A program made the position numbers and the translations under genes. Below are positions 19,108-28,785 of a stretch of DNA of 64,000 nucleotides, in pieces. Position 1 is the stretch's first letter, and each line of letters begins with the position of its first letter. Source of the DNA: Bacteroides_E sp964528875 (GTDB lineage: Bacteria; Bacteroidota; Bacteroidia; Bacteroidales; Bacteroidaceae). The notes under the pieces are model-generated. The model saw nothing but the letters and a program-made list of their open reading frames with translations, ran no database searches and was not told the DNA's origin. The stretch is from assembly GCA_964528875.1 (NCBI GenBank), contig CAZGUI010000003.1, forward strand, positions 1 through 64,000, given 5' to 3'.

Positions 19108-19218
19108 TCTGAATTTTATTCTAATATTCATCCAAAATGGCGCCCTTTTTCATAGACCTATTGTTACTGTTTATATTTTCAAAAACTAAGAACCTTTACT
19201 AAAACAAATAAGAGTAAA

Positions 19219-19260
19219 TAAAAAAAGAAGAGTTCTAATCGTTGATTAAAAACTCTTCTT
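19219..19260 (-). terminator. Rho-independent terminator of the hmu operon
   Basis: On the minus strand AAGAAGAGTT pairs with AACTCTTCTT (19260-19251 and 19234-19225) and is followed by a T run (19226-19220). It lies 180 bp beyond the hmuV stop and before the czc promoter, so it separates the two operons. Confidence 0.7.
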
Positions 19261-19297
19261 AAAAAAATCCTGTAGCACAAAAAAAATTAAGTAAGAA

Positions 19298-19326
19298 AAC
19301 TTCAATATACACTATATATTGAAGTT
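19298..19326. other. Perfect 12-bp inverted repeat between the hmu and czc operons
   Basis: AACTTCAATATA (19298-19309) and TATATTGAAGTT (19315-19326) form perfect arms around a 5-base loop, 114 bp after hmuV. The T run after it on the minus strand is short (TTTTC). It may be an upstream part of the hmu terminator or a 3'-end stabilising hairpin. Confidence 0.5.
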
Positions 19327-19439
19327 GAATGAAAGTTTATGTTTCTTATAGACTACTGGATTTTATTAGATACAAATAAACAAATAATTAACTTTCTCTT
19401 GTGACTTCAGTCAATACCTTATTTAACGGATAAAATATT

Positions 19440-19778
19440 TCATTCGGGAACATAAATTATTTCACCATTTTCCAACTCATAGGCAATGCCCACTTTTCTT
19501 CCTTTTTTTTGTGAAGATGACTGATCATTGGAAGGTGTGTACTTATTTATCTTCCCGCCCTCTTTCGTTATAATCTCCATATTCTCTTTTCCAGGATTCT
19601 TCACAATGGTATAGTCCTCTTGAGTAAAGACTTCCGTCATATTCATGTGCATCACCATGGCAACCATTAATGCAACAGCAAAGACCATAGCAACATCGAA
19701 CATATTAACAATAACACTTAGTGGATCGGTATCCTCTTCTTTTGAAAAGCGACTTATCCTACGCTGCCTTTTACTCAT
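19440..19778 (-). CDS. hmuV: HmuV-like DUF2149 membrane protein
   Basis: Protein of 112 residues with a single TM helix near 23-46 (VNMFDVAMVFAVALMVAMVM) after a positively charged N-terminus (SKRQRRISRFSK), and a periplasmic tail ending IIYVPE. The signature FSKEEDTDPLSVIVNMFDVAMVFAVAL is that of DUF2149 proteins (described here by position, residues 10-36). In Porphyromonas hmu operons this ExbD-sized partner is the last gene, as here. It overlaps hmuU by 8 bp. It probably forms a small energy-transducing complex with the ExbB/TolQ-like HmuU. That role is inferred from gene order and topology. Confidence 0.78.
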   Translation of the reverse strand: MSKRQRRISRFSKEEDTDPLSVIVNMFDVAMVFAVALMVAMVMHMNMTEVFTQEDYTIVKNPGKENMEIITKEGGKINKYTPSNDQSSSQKKGRKVGIAYELENGEIIYVPE

Positions 19779-20376
19779 CTTCCTTATTCTTTGCGATTAA
19801 TACTCTGGCTACATAATCCAAATTATTCACATCACGAGCATACCAGCGTTGCTTAAACTGAAGAGTTACTAAACCGGCAGCACTTACCACCAGACCAACT
19901 ACTGTTGTAGCAAAAACTACCTGCATATTATAAGCCATACCCGAAATATCTCCTGTAGATAGACCTACTAAAGCAGGGCTCATGGCGATCAAAGTACCTA
20001 TCAATCCAAGGATAGGTCCCATTTTAGCTAAAAGCTTTGAGGTTGAGGTATCTTTTTCTGCTTCATTCTCAAAATTATTTATTGAAAAATCAGCATAAGC
20101 ATCGCTTACCGGACTATACAGTAAGTCTCTAAGATATTTAACAGATAAAGAATTGTCCACTGAAGGTAAAGAATCTTTTAAAACATGAATCGTTGAATGA
20201 TCCAAGTCTTTTATTATAGCATTTAACTTTTTATCGTTCTTTCGTTTTACCATAAATTGGTTATAAAAACTACCTAACAGTAGAAGTGAACGAAGAAAGA
20301 GAAATAAAAGAATTAGAATATCCGGGATAAGTAAACTATTGGCTACCCAAAACAACACTTTAGAGATAACTTCCAT
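19771..20376 (-). CDS. hmuU: HmuU-like MotA/TolQ/ExbB proton-channel protein
   Basis: Inner-membrane protein of 201 residues. A first hydrophobic segment lies at about 6-35 (ANSLLIPDILILLFLFLRSL), a cytoplasmic stretch at about 36-110, then two TM helices (GPILGLIGTLIAMSPALVGL near 118-138 and VVFATTVVGLVVSAAGLVT near 152-171). The last two helices have the layout and Pro/Gly/Thr pattern of ExbB/TolQ channels (GPILGLIGTLIAM; TTVVGLVVSA). It would use the proton gradient to drive haem uptake or the HmuS reaction. It lies 20 bp after hmuT and overlaps hmuV. Confidence 0.8.
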   Translation of the reverse strand: MEVISKVLFWVANSLLIPDILILLFLFLRSLLLLGSFYNQFMVKRKNDKKLNAIIKDLDHSTIHVLKDSLPSVDNSLSVKYLRDLLYSPVSDAYADFSINNFENEAEKDTSTSKLLAKMGPILGLIGTLIAMSPALVGLSTGDISGMAYNMQVVFATTVVGLVVSAAGLVTLQFKQRWYARDVNNLDYVARVLIAKNKEDE

Positions 20377-20396
20377 GGAATAATATTTTTATTGAT

Positions 20397-21092
20397 TTAT
20401 TTTTTAATTTGTTTCTTGTGTTTCATCTTCCATTTCATTTTATTCCACACAAATCCAAGAATAAAAGAAACAGCAAACAGAAATACTGCAGTTAAAATAG
20501 CTTTGATATTAAATGGTTCCTTAACGGCTGCATAGGTAACATTACCATTCTCGGTTGTTATAAGTCCTATGATACAGACAAACAGACTAACCAAGAAATG
20601 AACCTCAAGCCTTAGTTCTCTTTCCGGATATAGTTTACGAACAAGAAGACTTAATGTTGGAAATGCAATACAAACCAATAATGCTAATCCGTATGAAATC
20701 TTAGTAAAAGCCATACCCGGTAACGCAAAAATCAATTGCGTTAACAGATAGAACAACACAGGGAAAATAAGCAGTCCCGGATAGATATAGAGAGGCTGAA
20801 TTAGACGCTTTACTTTACGTCCAAATATTTGTCTTAGTGCCACAAAACAAAAGCCAAAACAAACAGCAGACTCAAGAGTGATTAATACCGCAGCATTTTG
20901 CATGACTCTTGTATTATTCAAATAGTCCGTTAATTGGGTTTTTGACTGTAAAATTGCATATTGGCAACTCCACAGAATAAATGCTGCACCTATAAGACCA
21001 AACAATGCCACTTGCCAAACTTTCCAAAAGCTAAGCTTCAGAATGCAATTGACAAATATGAAAACCATTAATATTTGTATAATCAGTTCCAT
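20397..21092 (-). CDS. hmuT: HmuT-like polytopic membrane protein
   Basis: Protein of 231 residues with about seven hydrophobic helices and short loops, ending in a basic tail (KMKWKMKHKKQIKK). No catalytic motif can be recognised. Its position between the CobN-like hmuS (51 bp upstream) and the ExbB-like hmuU (20 bp downstream) matches hmuT of the Porphyromonas hmuYRSTUV operon. It may be part of the membrane assembly around HmuS. The name rests on synteny, not on a known function. Confidence 0.7.
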   Translation of the reverse strand: MELIIQILMVFIFVNCILKLSFWKVWQVALFGLIGAAFILWSCQYAILQSKTQLTDYLNNTRVMQNAAVLITLESAVCFGFCFVALRQIFGRKVKRLIQPLYIYPGLLIFPVLFYLLTQLIFALPGMAFTKISYGLALLVCIAFPTLSLLVRKLYPERELRLEVHFLVSLFVCIIGLITTENGNVTYAAVKEPFNIKAILTAVFLFAVSFILGFVWNKMKWKMKHKKQIKK

Positions 21093-21143
21093 TGTTATTT
21101 TTGAATGGGGACGTTAAGCATTAATTGTTTCTCTTTTAAAGCC

Positions 21144-24100
21144 TTATTGTTGTTTTCGTTTGTAACGCAAAAGCACCAGAAGTCCAATGAAGCACACCAA
21201 AACAATAGAGATCACCCAAAACGCACTCAATGAGTTCTTTTCACCATTCTCTTGTTGCACCACTTCCTGTTTTTTCAATACCGTACCATTCTGCTCCTCA
21301 AGATTTACTACACCACCATTTTTCATTTTCTCAAGTTGCTGTTTATATTCCACGGCTTGCACTTCTGTTGTTTTCTGAGCAATAAAGTCTTGCAATTTAA
21401 TGTTCGATCCTGCAAAACCGGAACCACTGGCTCCAAACTCTTTCACTAAATCAGTATGTAACTGAGCTAAATGATTAAGTTGTTGATTGGTAGCTTTCCA
21501 CATCCCTTTACGAGCAGTCTCCATCATTACGGCAGTTATTTCTTGTAAAGCCATAGGGTTTTGCTTTTTAAAGAACTGCTGAACACCTAAATCATAAGAG
21601 TCTTTAATGTATACTTCATAAAACTCATCCCACATTTCATTGTCTATCACATTAGGTTTCATTACATTCCAAGCATATGAATTAGTAACCACTTCGGTTA
21701 TTTGAGCTGCACTGGAAGCCTTACCTTTCATCACTTCTTTTATATATGCAGGATTAAATACGGTTGAACGGGATTCCACGCCAATAGCTTCTTTTAGATC
21801 TTGCATTTTTACGTGATTGTGGTTGCGGTAATCTGCAAAATAAGCTTCAGGGTCTTTGCCTGTAACTTCACGAACAGCTAGATTTAATCCACCCATAAAC
21901 TCAAAAACGTGGTCTAAGCTCAAGGCTCCCCATGTATTGCTTTGACGGGGTTGTACAACCACATCAGTATGATGTAGAACAGCACGAAGTAACCCGACAT
22001 TATACTGCCCCCAATTTTTATTATTCCCATAAACTGCTCCCATATTATTGATATAGGTATCAGCTATTTCTCGTCCCTCTTCCCATTGATCTCCACTTTT
22101 CACCATTTCTTGTATACCTGTACCGTAACTACCATTCACTCCACCAAAAACACGCTGTGTAGATAGTTCCCTAGCATCTTTAGGAGGAATTCCTTGATCT
22201 ACTAACTGACGTTCAATTTCTGTAGTACTCAATGACACATAATTTTCATATTCTTCTGCCGAAGCTAAAGCTGCCATATCTACAGCTCTCGAAATTAAAT
22301 CTAAACGAGAGGCAGCCAAATCTCTGAATTGTCCGGATGTTTGTATCACTACATCGATACGTGGACGTCCTAATAGCTCGGATGAGATTAATTCAATATC
22401 AGAAACTCTTCCAAAGGCATCCCGAACAGGTTGTACACCTAACATATAAAGTGCCTGTGCTATAGTAGCCCCTTCACTCTCAATAAACTCACTACTCCAA
22501 AATGTATAACTAACTTTTTGAGGATATTTACCGTGCTGTTTCTGATATTGTTCTAAAGTAGCATCAACAAGGGCAACACCTTTATCCCAAGCTATTTCAG
22601 AAGGCGTAGATTCTGCATTGATGGAGTACAAGTTCTTCCCTGTAGGAGTAGCTGTAGGATTAGCTATGGCATCACCTCCGGAAGATGGAGCAACATATCC
22701 CCCATTCAAAGCATTCATCAACGCTTGTAATTCCATTTCAGGACTTTCTTTCAATGCTTTCTTATAATTGATAATATTATTCAGTGTTCGTTCCACTTCA
22801 AGTATTGCTCTAGCACGCTCTTTTTGTTCTTTGGTATATACAGCCAATTGAGGTCTTTCGGAAACCTTAGCCATTCCCGTTGGTTTAGACGGCTCAGTTT
22901 TTCTTGATGTATCGGGTTTTTCTTTATGCCCCATTTTTGGAATCCACGACGGATGTCCTCCTTTGGATAACTCTTTAGTTTTATCTTTAGGCAGACTTTC
23001 CATCATAGCCATCATACCTCTTTGGGGAGGAGTCAGAACACGTTTAGCTTCAGCTAAATCGTGAAGTGTAACATGGGATACGTTACATATAAAAGCACTA
23101 TCTACCTCTCTACCGTTTAACACCTGATTCACTAATTTTTTAGCTGGTTCTAAATAGTGTTGAGAGAAAAAAGAAGAGCTTTTTAATTGATTCTGAGTTA
23201 CTTTTCCTTTTAGTTTATCAAGTGTAGCTAAACTATAAGCTATGGGGTCAGCACTCATAGCCATTACTGACGAATGTATCTTCTCTTGTTCATACGGAAC
23301 ACCTGTAACATAAAGTTGTCCAGTCATTTTTTCATTCGCAATCTCCTCTGCAAAGTTTTCAATACGTTCAATCTCTTCTGTAGAATAGGGTGAAACCAAA
23401 AGACTATCTAATCGCAAATCTCTATGTAAGCCCATAGCAACAGCAATTTTCTTTACCTCTAAAGAAAATTTTTCCTGTAATGCTCCATCTGTTTTATAAT
23501 AGTCTTGTATTTTATTTAGCAATGATCTGAATTGTGAACGCATCTCACTCTCCATAAAAGGAGGAGTTAAATAAGATACGACAGTTGCGTATGAACGTCG
23601 CTTAGCCATCATACTTTCCCCAATATTTCCAATGGTATAATAATAGAAATGAGGTAGAGCACCAACTAGTCTATCCGGCCAATCGTTACTACTTAATGCC
23701 ACCTGTTTTTGAGGCGTAAACTCCAAACTTCCGTGCGTTCCAAAATGCAATAAAGCATCCGCCTTGAAAGCATACTGTGACCAAAGATAAGCCCCGATGT
23801 AGGTATGAGGAGGAGCTTGTTTTGCTCCGTGAACTATTGCAAAAGCATCATCTCCCAAAGCGGCCATAGGTTGTGGTAATAACGCCACATTACCCAACAC
23901 AATGCGTGCTACAGCTAAATAATCAGAATTATCTTTTCTAACACTCATATAATTTCCGGGAGCCTCCCCATAAGCATTAACAACAGTAGTGTAAATCTCG
24001 GGAGAGATACTCTTCTTTATCCACGATTCATATTCACTTTTTTCAATCAATGCAGGGTTCCCTGTAGCTAAATATTCCTCAAAAGCCCCTTCTGCATAAG

Positions 24101-25373
24101 TATTTAATACAGCCCCTTGAGTCATTAAAAGCTCCTCAAAGTCCTGCTCTGTCGCAGGTAAGCCATCCACCTTATATCCCTCAGCTTTCATCCGTTTTAA
24201 TAAGTTGTAAAGTGAAGGTACCGTTTCAAGCCCCTGTGCTGTTAAAGTTTCCTTTCCCGGTCCTTTGAAGTAGTAAATAGCTACTTTTTTCTCTTCATTT
24301 TTTTTCCGTTGAAGAGTTATAAAGTTAGATACAATCTCTGTAAAGTTTCTCAATCGGTCAGGAATTGCTTTAAATAAGTATAACCCCTCCTTGTTTACCT
24401 CTTGTGCATTAACCACATAAGGATAAATAACTCCATCCAATTCAGGCATTATCACACTTTGGGACATAAACCCACCAAACATTCCCATGGGATCGTTTTG
24501 CCACTCCTCTTCAGTTTGTAATATAGTTAAAGGAGCAAAGATTGGAATATTCCTCTCTTTCAGCCACTCAACAGCAGCATCAGCTTTTCCCATGGCCAGT
24601 CTACCGTGAGCAAAATAAACCACTGCATCGGGTTGAATCTGCTCCAAGAAATCAAGTCTTTTCAATAGGGAGAACACCGGATACACATTCATCCCTCGCT
24701 TTTGAAAGGAACGCATCATTTGGTTCATATTCTCCCGATTTCCACTAAAAGGATCATTTAATCCTCCAACAATAGCTATTTTAGCTCCTCCTGCACTGTA
24801 AAAACCATTTTGTTTTAGATAAGCTTCATAATCAGCAACCGTTGCAAAAGACAATTCTTCATCTAAATGATACAGAACATCAGAAGCACTTTCAACAACC
24901 GAATCAGCAGGGGTAACAAATAAGGTCTTATTATCAATCTGTTGACGAATGTATCGCGCCATATTCCGATAGTTTCTCTTATTACCATTCCGGAGATAAG
25001 CAGAGACTACACTTTGTTGGATACTATCTAAGTTACACAAATTATTTTCCGGGTTTGTGGCACCGTAGACCAAAACCGGAACCCCTTTATCCATAGTAGC
25101 TTGTAAAAGCTCTCGTTGCTCATTAGAGATATTCATCCCCATACCAAAGGCTAAAACAAAATCATAGCGACTGGCTTTATCCAGCTTATCTAAGGATAAC
25201 ACGTTATATTTCACAAAACCATCTTCATTGGATTGGATGATACTAGTGGTTTGAAATTGCTGAAAATTGAGTAATGCAATTTTTGTTGTCGAGCCTAATT
25301 GTTTCCAGGCTATCCAAACTAGAATAAGTACTAATACCAAGAAAAAACCAATGATACACTTTTTTTTATTCAT
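21144..25373 (-). CDS. hmuS: HmuS: CobN/BchH-like membrane-anchored chelatase subunit
   Basis: Protein of 1409 residues from the ATG at 25373. The longer reading would start inside hmuR, and the chosen start leaves a 1-bp gap after the hmuR stop. It is homologous to CobN/ChlH chelatase large subunits (motifs such as HFGTHGSLEFTPQKQVALS and SSEFIESEGATIAQALYMLG). Unlike CobN it is anchored at both ends, by a TM helix at about 8-25 and another near the C-terminus (FWVISIVLVCFIGLLVLL). A Pro/Lys/Thr-rich linker lies near residues 800-840. HmuS proteins of Bacteroidetes have been linked to iron removal from haem. No cobalamin genes are nearby, which supports haem over cobalt chelation. Confidence 0.85.
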   Translation of the reverse strand: MNKKKCIIGFFLVLVLILVWIAWKQLGSTTKIALLNFQQFQTTSIIQSNEDGFVKYNVLSLDKLDKASRYDFVLAFGMGMNISNEQRELLQATMDKGVPVLVYGATNPENNLCNLDSIQQSVVSAYLRNGNKRNYRNMARYIRQQIDNKTLFVTPADSVVESASDVLYHLDEELSFATVADYEAYLKQNGFYSAGGAKIAIVGGLNDPFSGNRENMNQMMRSFQKRGMNVYPVFSLLKRLDFLEQIQPDAVVYFAHGRLAMGKADAAVEWLKERNIPIFAPLTILQTEEEWQNDPMGMFGGFMSQSVIMPELDGVIYPYVVNAQEVNKEGLYLFKAIPDRLRNFTEIVSNFITLQRKKNEEKKVAIYYFKGPGKETLTAQGLETVPSLYNLLKRMKAEGYKVDGLPATEQDFEELLMTQGAVLNTYAEGAFEEYLATGNPALIEKSEYESWIKKSISPEIYTTVVNAYGEAPGNYMSVRKDNSDYLAVARIVLGNVALLPQPMAALGDDAFAIVHGAKQAPPHTYIGAYLWSQYAFKADALLHFGTHGSLEFTPQKQVALSSNDWPDRLVGALPHFYYYTIGNIGESMMAKRRSYATVVSYLTPPFMESEMRSQFRSLLNKIQDYYKTDGALQEKFSLEVKKIAVAMGLHRDLRLDSLLVSPYSTEEIERIENFAEEIANEKMTGQLYVTGVPYEQEKIHSSVMAMSADPIAYSLATLDKLKGKVTQNQLKSSSFFSQHYLEPAKKLVNQVLNGREVDSAFICNVSHVTLHDLAEAKRVLTPPQRGMMAMMESLPKDKTKELSKGGHPSWIPKMGHKEKPDTSRKTEPSKPTGMAKVSERPQLAVYTKEQKERARAILEVERTLNNIINYKKALKESPEMELQALMNALNGGYVAPSSGGDAIANPTATPTGKNLYSINAESTPSEIAWDKGVALVDATLEQYQKQHGKYPQKVSYTFWSSEFIESEGATIAQALYMLGVQPVRDAFGRVSDIELISSELLGRPRIDVVIQTSGQFRDLAASRLDLISRAVDMAALASAEEYENYVSLSTTEIERQLVDQGIPPKDARELSTQRVFGGVNGSYGTGIQEMVKSGDQWEEGREIADTYINNMGAVYGNNKNWGQYNVGLLRAVLHHTDVVVQPRQSNTWGALSLDHVFEFMGGLNLAVREVTGKDPEAYFADYRNHNHVKMQDLKEAIGVESRSTVFNPAYIKEVMKGKASSAAQITEVVTNSYAWNVMKPNVIDNEMWDEFYEVYIKDSYDLGVQQFFKKQNPMALQEITAVMMETARKGMWKATNQQLNHLAQLHTDLVKEFGASGSGFAGSNIKLQDFIAQKTTEVQAVEYKQQLEKMKNGGVVNLEEQNGTVLKKQEVVQQENGEKNSLSAFWVISIVLVCFIGLLVLLRYKRKQQ

Positions 25374-25374
25374 T

Positions 25375-27510
25375 TTATTTAAATAGTTTTTCAACATCAA
25401 TCGAGACACCTGCCGAGAAAGAAGCTCCTGTTGTTGGAGGTGAATTCAAGTAATAATAGGAAGGGACATAATTAAACAGGTTGTCAACGGCTAAGACCAA
25501 ACTTATTCCTTTCCATATCCTTTGAGTCAAAGATAGTTTGCCCATAAAATAGCCGGGATAAGTAATCTCTTCCAAGGGAATCTGGGACGAAACTCGAGTT
25601 TTAACAGTATTCAACTTTGATAAATAACGTCCACTCAAAGCCACATTGAATCCATAATTTTTCCAGCTTTTACCATAATCAACACGAGCGGTAGCTGAAT
25701 GTGGACGGGTATTAGACGCCCTAAGCTCCTCCTTTTTTATCTTTTCATGGGTGTAGTTATAAGAAATGCGAGCCGTAATACCACAAGGATATTTAGCCAT
25801 AGCATTGGCCTCTATCCCGGTAATATGAACTTTTTTAGTATTCATATATTTTTTATTGTCCGAATCATCAAATTCGAAAGTGGCAATGCGATTCTTTACC
25901 TTATTGTAATATCCTGTAATGAGTAAATTATAATGTCCTTGGGTATATTCTGCTGTAAGAGAAAAATTATGACTTAACTCCGGTTTTAGGTCCGGGTTAC
26001 CATAAATCATAAAAATATTAGCCATATCAAACTCCATATAGAGTTCCTTTAAGGTGGGAGCTCTAAATCCTCCTGCATAAGATGCACGTAAAGAACAATG
26101 ATTCAATTTAAACATCAGTCCTATTTTTGAGGAGAAATGATCCATTTTAGCTTTAGAAAAATAATCATAACGCACACCCGCAATTAAATTAAACCAATCC
26201 AAAGGATTCCAATCCAGTTGAGCAAATCCATCAATAATATATTGATCATAACTGCCATTATCAGCAAACTGATAACTCATCAGGTAGTCGTGCATAAAAT
26301 CTCCTCCAACAGTTAGGGTATGTTTATCCAAAAAGGTATAATTATATAAACCTCTTATACTATGCTGCGCATTTCTATAATTACGATTATCCTCTTTAGT
26401 AGCTAAGAGATAATCGCTTTTATCATACTGATCAAAAGTATAACCTAACTCAGCATTGCTCTTTTCATTGATGGTGTACTCACCCTTCAACCCCAAAGTA
26501 TAACCACGATATCGATCATAGGTTGTTTGCTGTGCTTCCCTTTCACGGAAAGAGTAACCGGCACGACCTATAAGCTTCATCTGATTATTTATTTTATATT
26601 GGAGTCTCTCGTTCAGATTAAAGGTATTGTTGGCATATACCTTAGAATACAGACCATCGTTCTTCATTCTGTGTTCTGCTGAATGAGTACGTTGCACTGT
26701 GGTCATACTATTTAATTTACCCACATTGAACCCAAAGGCCCCCCCATAACGTTGTTTATTATGATCTGCAACACGTGCATTCACATTTGCAGACCAGGGC
26801 TCAGAAACTGTTCGACTAATCATATTCACTACACCTCCTACCGCACTTGACCCATACAGAGAAGATGCAGCTCCTTTAACTATTTCGATTCGCTCCACAT
26901 TGTTTAGGTCTAAACGGCTATAATCAATATTGTTTAACGTTTCACCCGCTATGCGCTCCCCATCTACAAGAAAAAGAACAGAGTTACCTGCAAACCCTTG
27001 TAGGTTTAATGAAGTCTGCTGATTCATTTCATACGTAAACTCCACGCCGGGAAGCTCCGATTGCAATAACTCACCAATATGCGTTGCATCTGCTTTTTGT
27101 ATTTCGGTCAAAGTAATTACCCGAGTAGGTATAGGTGTATCTTTTAGCAGCTTAGGAGTACGTGTTCCGGTTACAACTATCGTATTCAAGTTCACCACAT
27201 CCTCTTGCAAACAAAAATCTAAAGTATCTGACTCTTTCCCTTTTAACTCTTTAACTTGAGGACTATATCCCATAGAAGATATTTTCAGGGTATAACTTTT
27301 ATCATCGGGCAAGGTCAGTCTATAATATCCTTCAACATCGGTAATTGTACCAATATGCGTATTCTCTAACACATGAATGGTTGCACCAATCAACACTTCA
27401 TTGTTTGTATCATATACTTTTCCCGAAATTGTTCGATCGGCTGAAGCTAAGAGAAAGAGAGAACTATAAAACAAAAGGCAGACGGATGCAACTATTTTTT
27501 GCATATTCAT
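25375..27510 (-). CDS. hmuR: HmuR-like TonB-dependent haem receptor
   Basis: Outer-membrane receptor of about 711 residues. I take the ATG at 27510, since the reading from 27534 adds an unlikely hydrophobic prefix. Order: signal peptide, CarboxypepD_reg-like extension (ISGKVYDTNNEVLIGATIHV), TonB-box region (NTIVVTGTRTPKLLKDTPIPT), plug domain (LFLVDGERIAGE, IEIVKGAASSLYGSSAVGG) and a 22-strand barrel with NPDLKPELSHNFSL. It ends in an aromatic strand, VEKLFK. It would import haem or a porphyrin into the periplasm for HmuS. It follows the lipoprotein gene after a possible intercistronic terminator. Confidence 0.86.
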   Translation of the reverse strand: MNMQKIVASVCLLFYSSLFLLASADRTISGKVYDTNNEVLIGATIHVLENTHIGTITDVEGYYRLTLPDDKSYTLKISSMGYSPQVKELKGKESDTLDFCLQEDVVNLNTIVVTGTRTPKLLKDTPIPTRVITLTEIQKADATHIGELLQSELPGVEFTYEMNQQTSLNLQGFAGNSVLFLVDGERIAGETLNNIDYSRLDLNNVERIEIVKGAASSLYGSSAVGGVVNMISRTVSEPWSANVNARVADHNKQRYGGAFGFNVGKLNSMTTVQRTHSAEHRMKNDGLYSKVYANNTFNLNERLQYKINNQMKLIGRAGYSFREREAQQTTYDRYRGYTLGLKGEYTINEKSNAELGYTFDQYDKSDYLLATKEDNRNYRNAQHSIRGLYNYTFLDKHTLTVGGDFMHDYLMSYQFADNGSYDQYIIDGFAQLDWNPLDWFNLIAGVRYDYFSKAKMDHFSSKIGLMFKLNHCSLRASYAGGFRAPTLKELYMEFDMANIFMIYGNPDLKPELSHNFSLTAEYTQGHYNLLITGYYNKVKNRIATFEFDDSDNKKYMNTKKVHITGIEANAMAKYPCGITARISYNYTHEKIKKEELRASNTRPHSATARVDYGKSWKNYGFNVALSGRYLSKLNTVKTRVSSQIPLEEITYPGYFMGKLSLTQRIWKGISLVLAVDNLFNYVPSYYYLNSPPTTGASFSAGVSIDVEKLFK

Positions 27511-27721
27511 AAATAATAGAAATATATAAATCAAGAAAAAAATAAGTATATCGGCTCAACACATTCTACACTTGTAACATATAAAATGAAGCATAGATTA
27601 GGCAAGGCATCGAATAATCAAAACACAGAATAAGATAAAAATGAGAGAGGAGAGTTTAACGAATAAACTACTCAGAACTGTAGAGGTATTTTTAAAAATT
27701 CTCACTCTTATAAAAAACAAG

Positions 27722-27781
27722 TAAAAACAGCTAATTCCATCTCTAAAAAAGATAAAAAAACCTCAATCCGAATTAGCTGTT
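27722..27781 (-). terminator. Possible partial terminator between the lipoprotein gene and hmuR
   Basis: On the minus strand AACAGCTAATTC (27781-27770) pairs perfectly with GAATTAGCTGTT (27737-27726), with a 32-base loop and a T run after it. It is located 24 bp after the lipoprotein stop, before hmuR. It may let the first gene be expressed more than the receptor and chelatase genes. Confidence 0.5.
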
Positions 27782-27804
27782 GCTTTATTAGGTGTAGTAA
27801 ACTA

Positions 27805-28647
27805 CTATTTACTCTTTTGCTTGGTACCTTTAAAAACTGCTATAATAGGAAAAGGCATAGGTTCTGGCTGAATGGTAAATTGAAGTTCACTCTCTTTGGT
27901 GTTAATCGTTCCCACTAATTTCCCTTTGATTACAAACGCATCACTCTTAGTATTTATTATACCTGACAGAGTATACGTGTCCTTAGCTGAGACTTCAACG
28001 TCAACATCACGAATCACAATATCTTTCAACCCCATATTTTGTAGTCCTGCAAACCCAACTAAGGTAACCTCTAGTTTATCATTATCTTGAGCTTTAATAG
28101 ATACTTCATGATCTTTTATCGGATTTTGAGCATTCCCATTGACTGATAAATTCAGTACCCCTTTATGTACTCCAATTACAACTTCTTCAAGAGTAGCAGG
28201 AGCTAGGCTAAAAGTGACCGTTAAACCACCCATCACTGAAGGCACAGTAAAAACTAAATCAACATGTGTTTTATCGACATTTAGATTTCCATCTAATGTA
28301 CAATCGTATTCTTTTTCTGCCTGTCCTTGCATTCCCATACGCACCTTACCATTCCCTTTTAAAGTATACACATCCGCCTTAAAAGACACCTCGGCAGCAT
28401 CAATAGTAAAGGTACCCCACACAGAAGAGGTGAAAGCTATTTTGCTTGTACCATCTGCATTAGCTGTCAAAATTATTTTTTCATTTTTTGTAGTTTGTGG
28501 AGTCTCTGAATATTTATGTTTCGCTACACTAATTCCTTCATAGTTTCCTTGAACAACTTCTGCAGGGCTCTTGGGCGAATCATCATTATCACAAGATACC
28601 ATTACTAATAATGCAAAAACCAACAATAGATTAAATTTGAGTTTCAT
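27805..28647 (-). CDS. Calycin-like two-domain lipoprotein at the head of the hmu operon
   Basis: Lipoprotein of 280 residues (LLVMVSC lipobox near residue 19, then acidic DNDDSP, a common surface-export context). The mature part is two similar beta-rich halves (about 33-150 and 155-276). Each contains a segment like YTLKGNGKVRMG or YTLSGIINTKS and a phrase on small-molecule-barrel strands, the look of calycin-like domains (PF13944 type). It occupies the place of the haemophore HmuY in Porphyromonas but is unrelated to it in length and sequence as far as I can see. A surface haem-binding or sequestering role is inferred from position only. Confidence 0.68.
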   Translation of the reverse strand: MKLKFNLLLVFALLVMVSCDNDDSPKSPAEVVQGNYEGISVAKHKYSETPQTTKNEKIILTANADGTSKIAFTSSVWGTFTIDAAEVSFKADVYTLKGNGKVRMGMQGQAEKEYDCTLDGNLNVDKTHVDLVFTVPSVMGGLTVTFSLAPATLEEVVIGVHKGVLNLSVNGNAQNPIKDHEVSIKAQDNDKLEVTLVGFAGLQNMGLKDIVIRDVDVEVSAKDTYTLSGIINTKSDAFVIKGKLVGTINTKESELQFTIQPEPMPFPIIAVFKGTKQKSK

Positions 28648-28785
28648 TTTTTTTATTTTAATTTATTCCTCTTTTTTATTCCGTTCAGCTGATTGATATA
28701 GACATAGAATCAACACAACGATAACCTCACACTAACCATTTTAGATGGTATGGTTTAGGTTATAAACACGGATTAATTTTGAATG

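Noticed and set aside
21144..25373. CobN for cobalamin synthesis
   Set aside because: No cob/cbi genes and no cobalamin riboswitch box were seen. Gene order and the two TM anchors fit HmuS.
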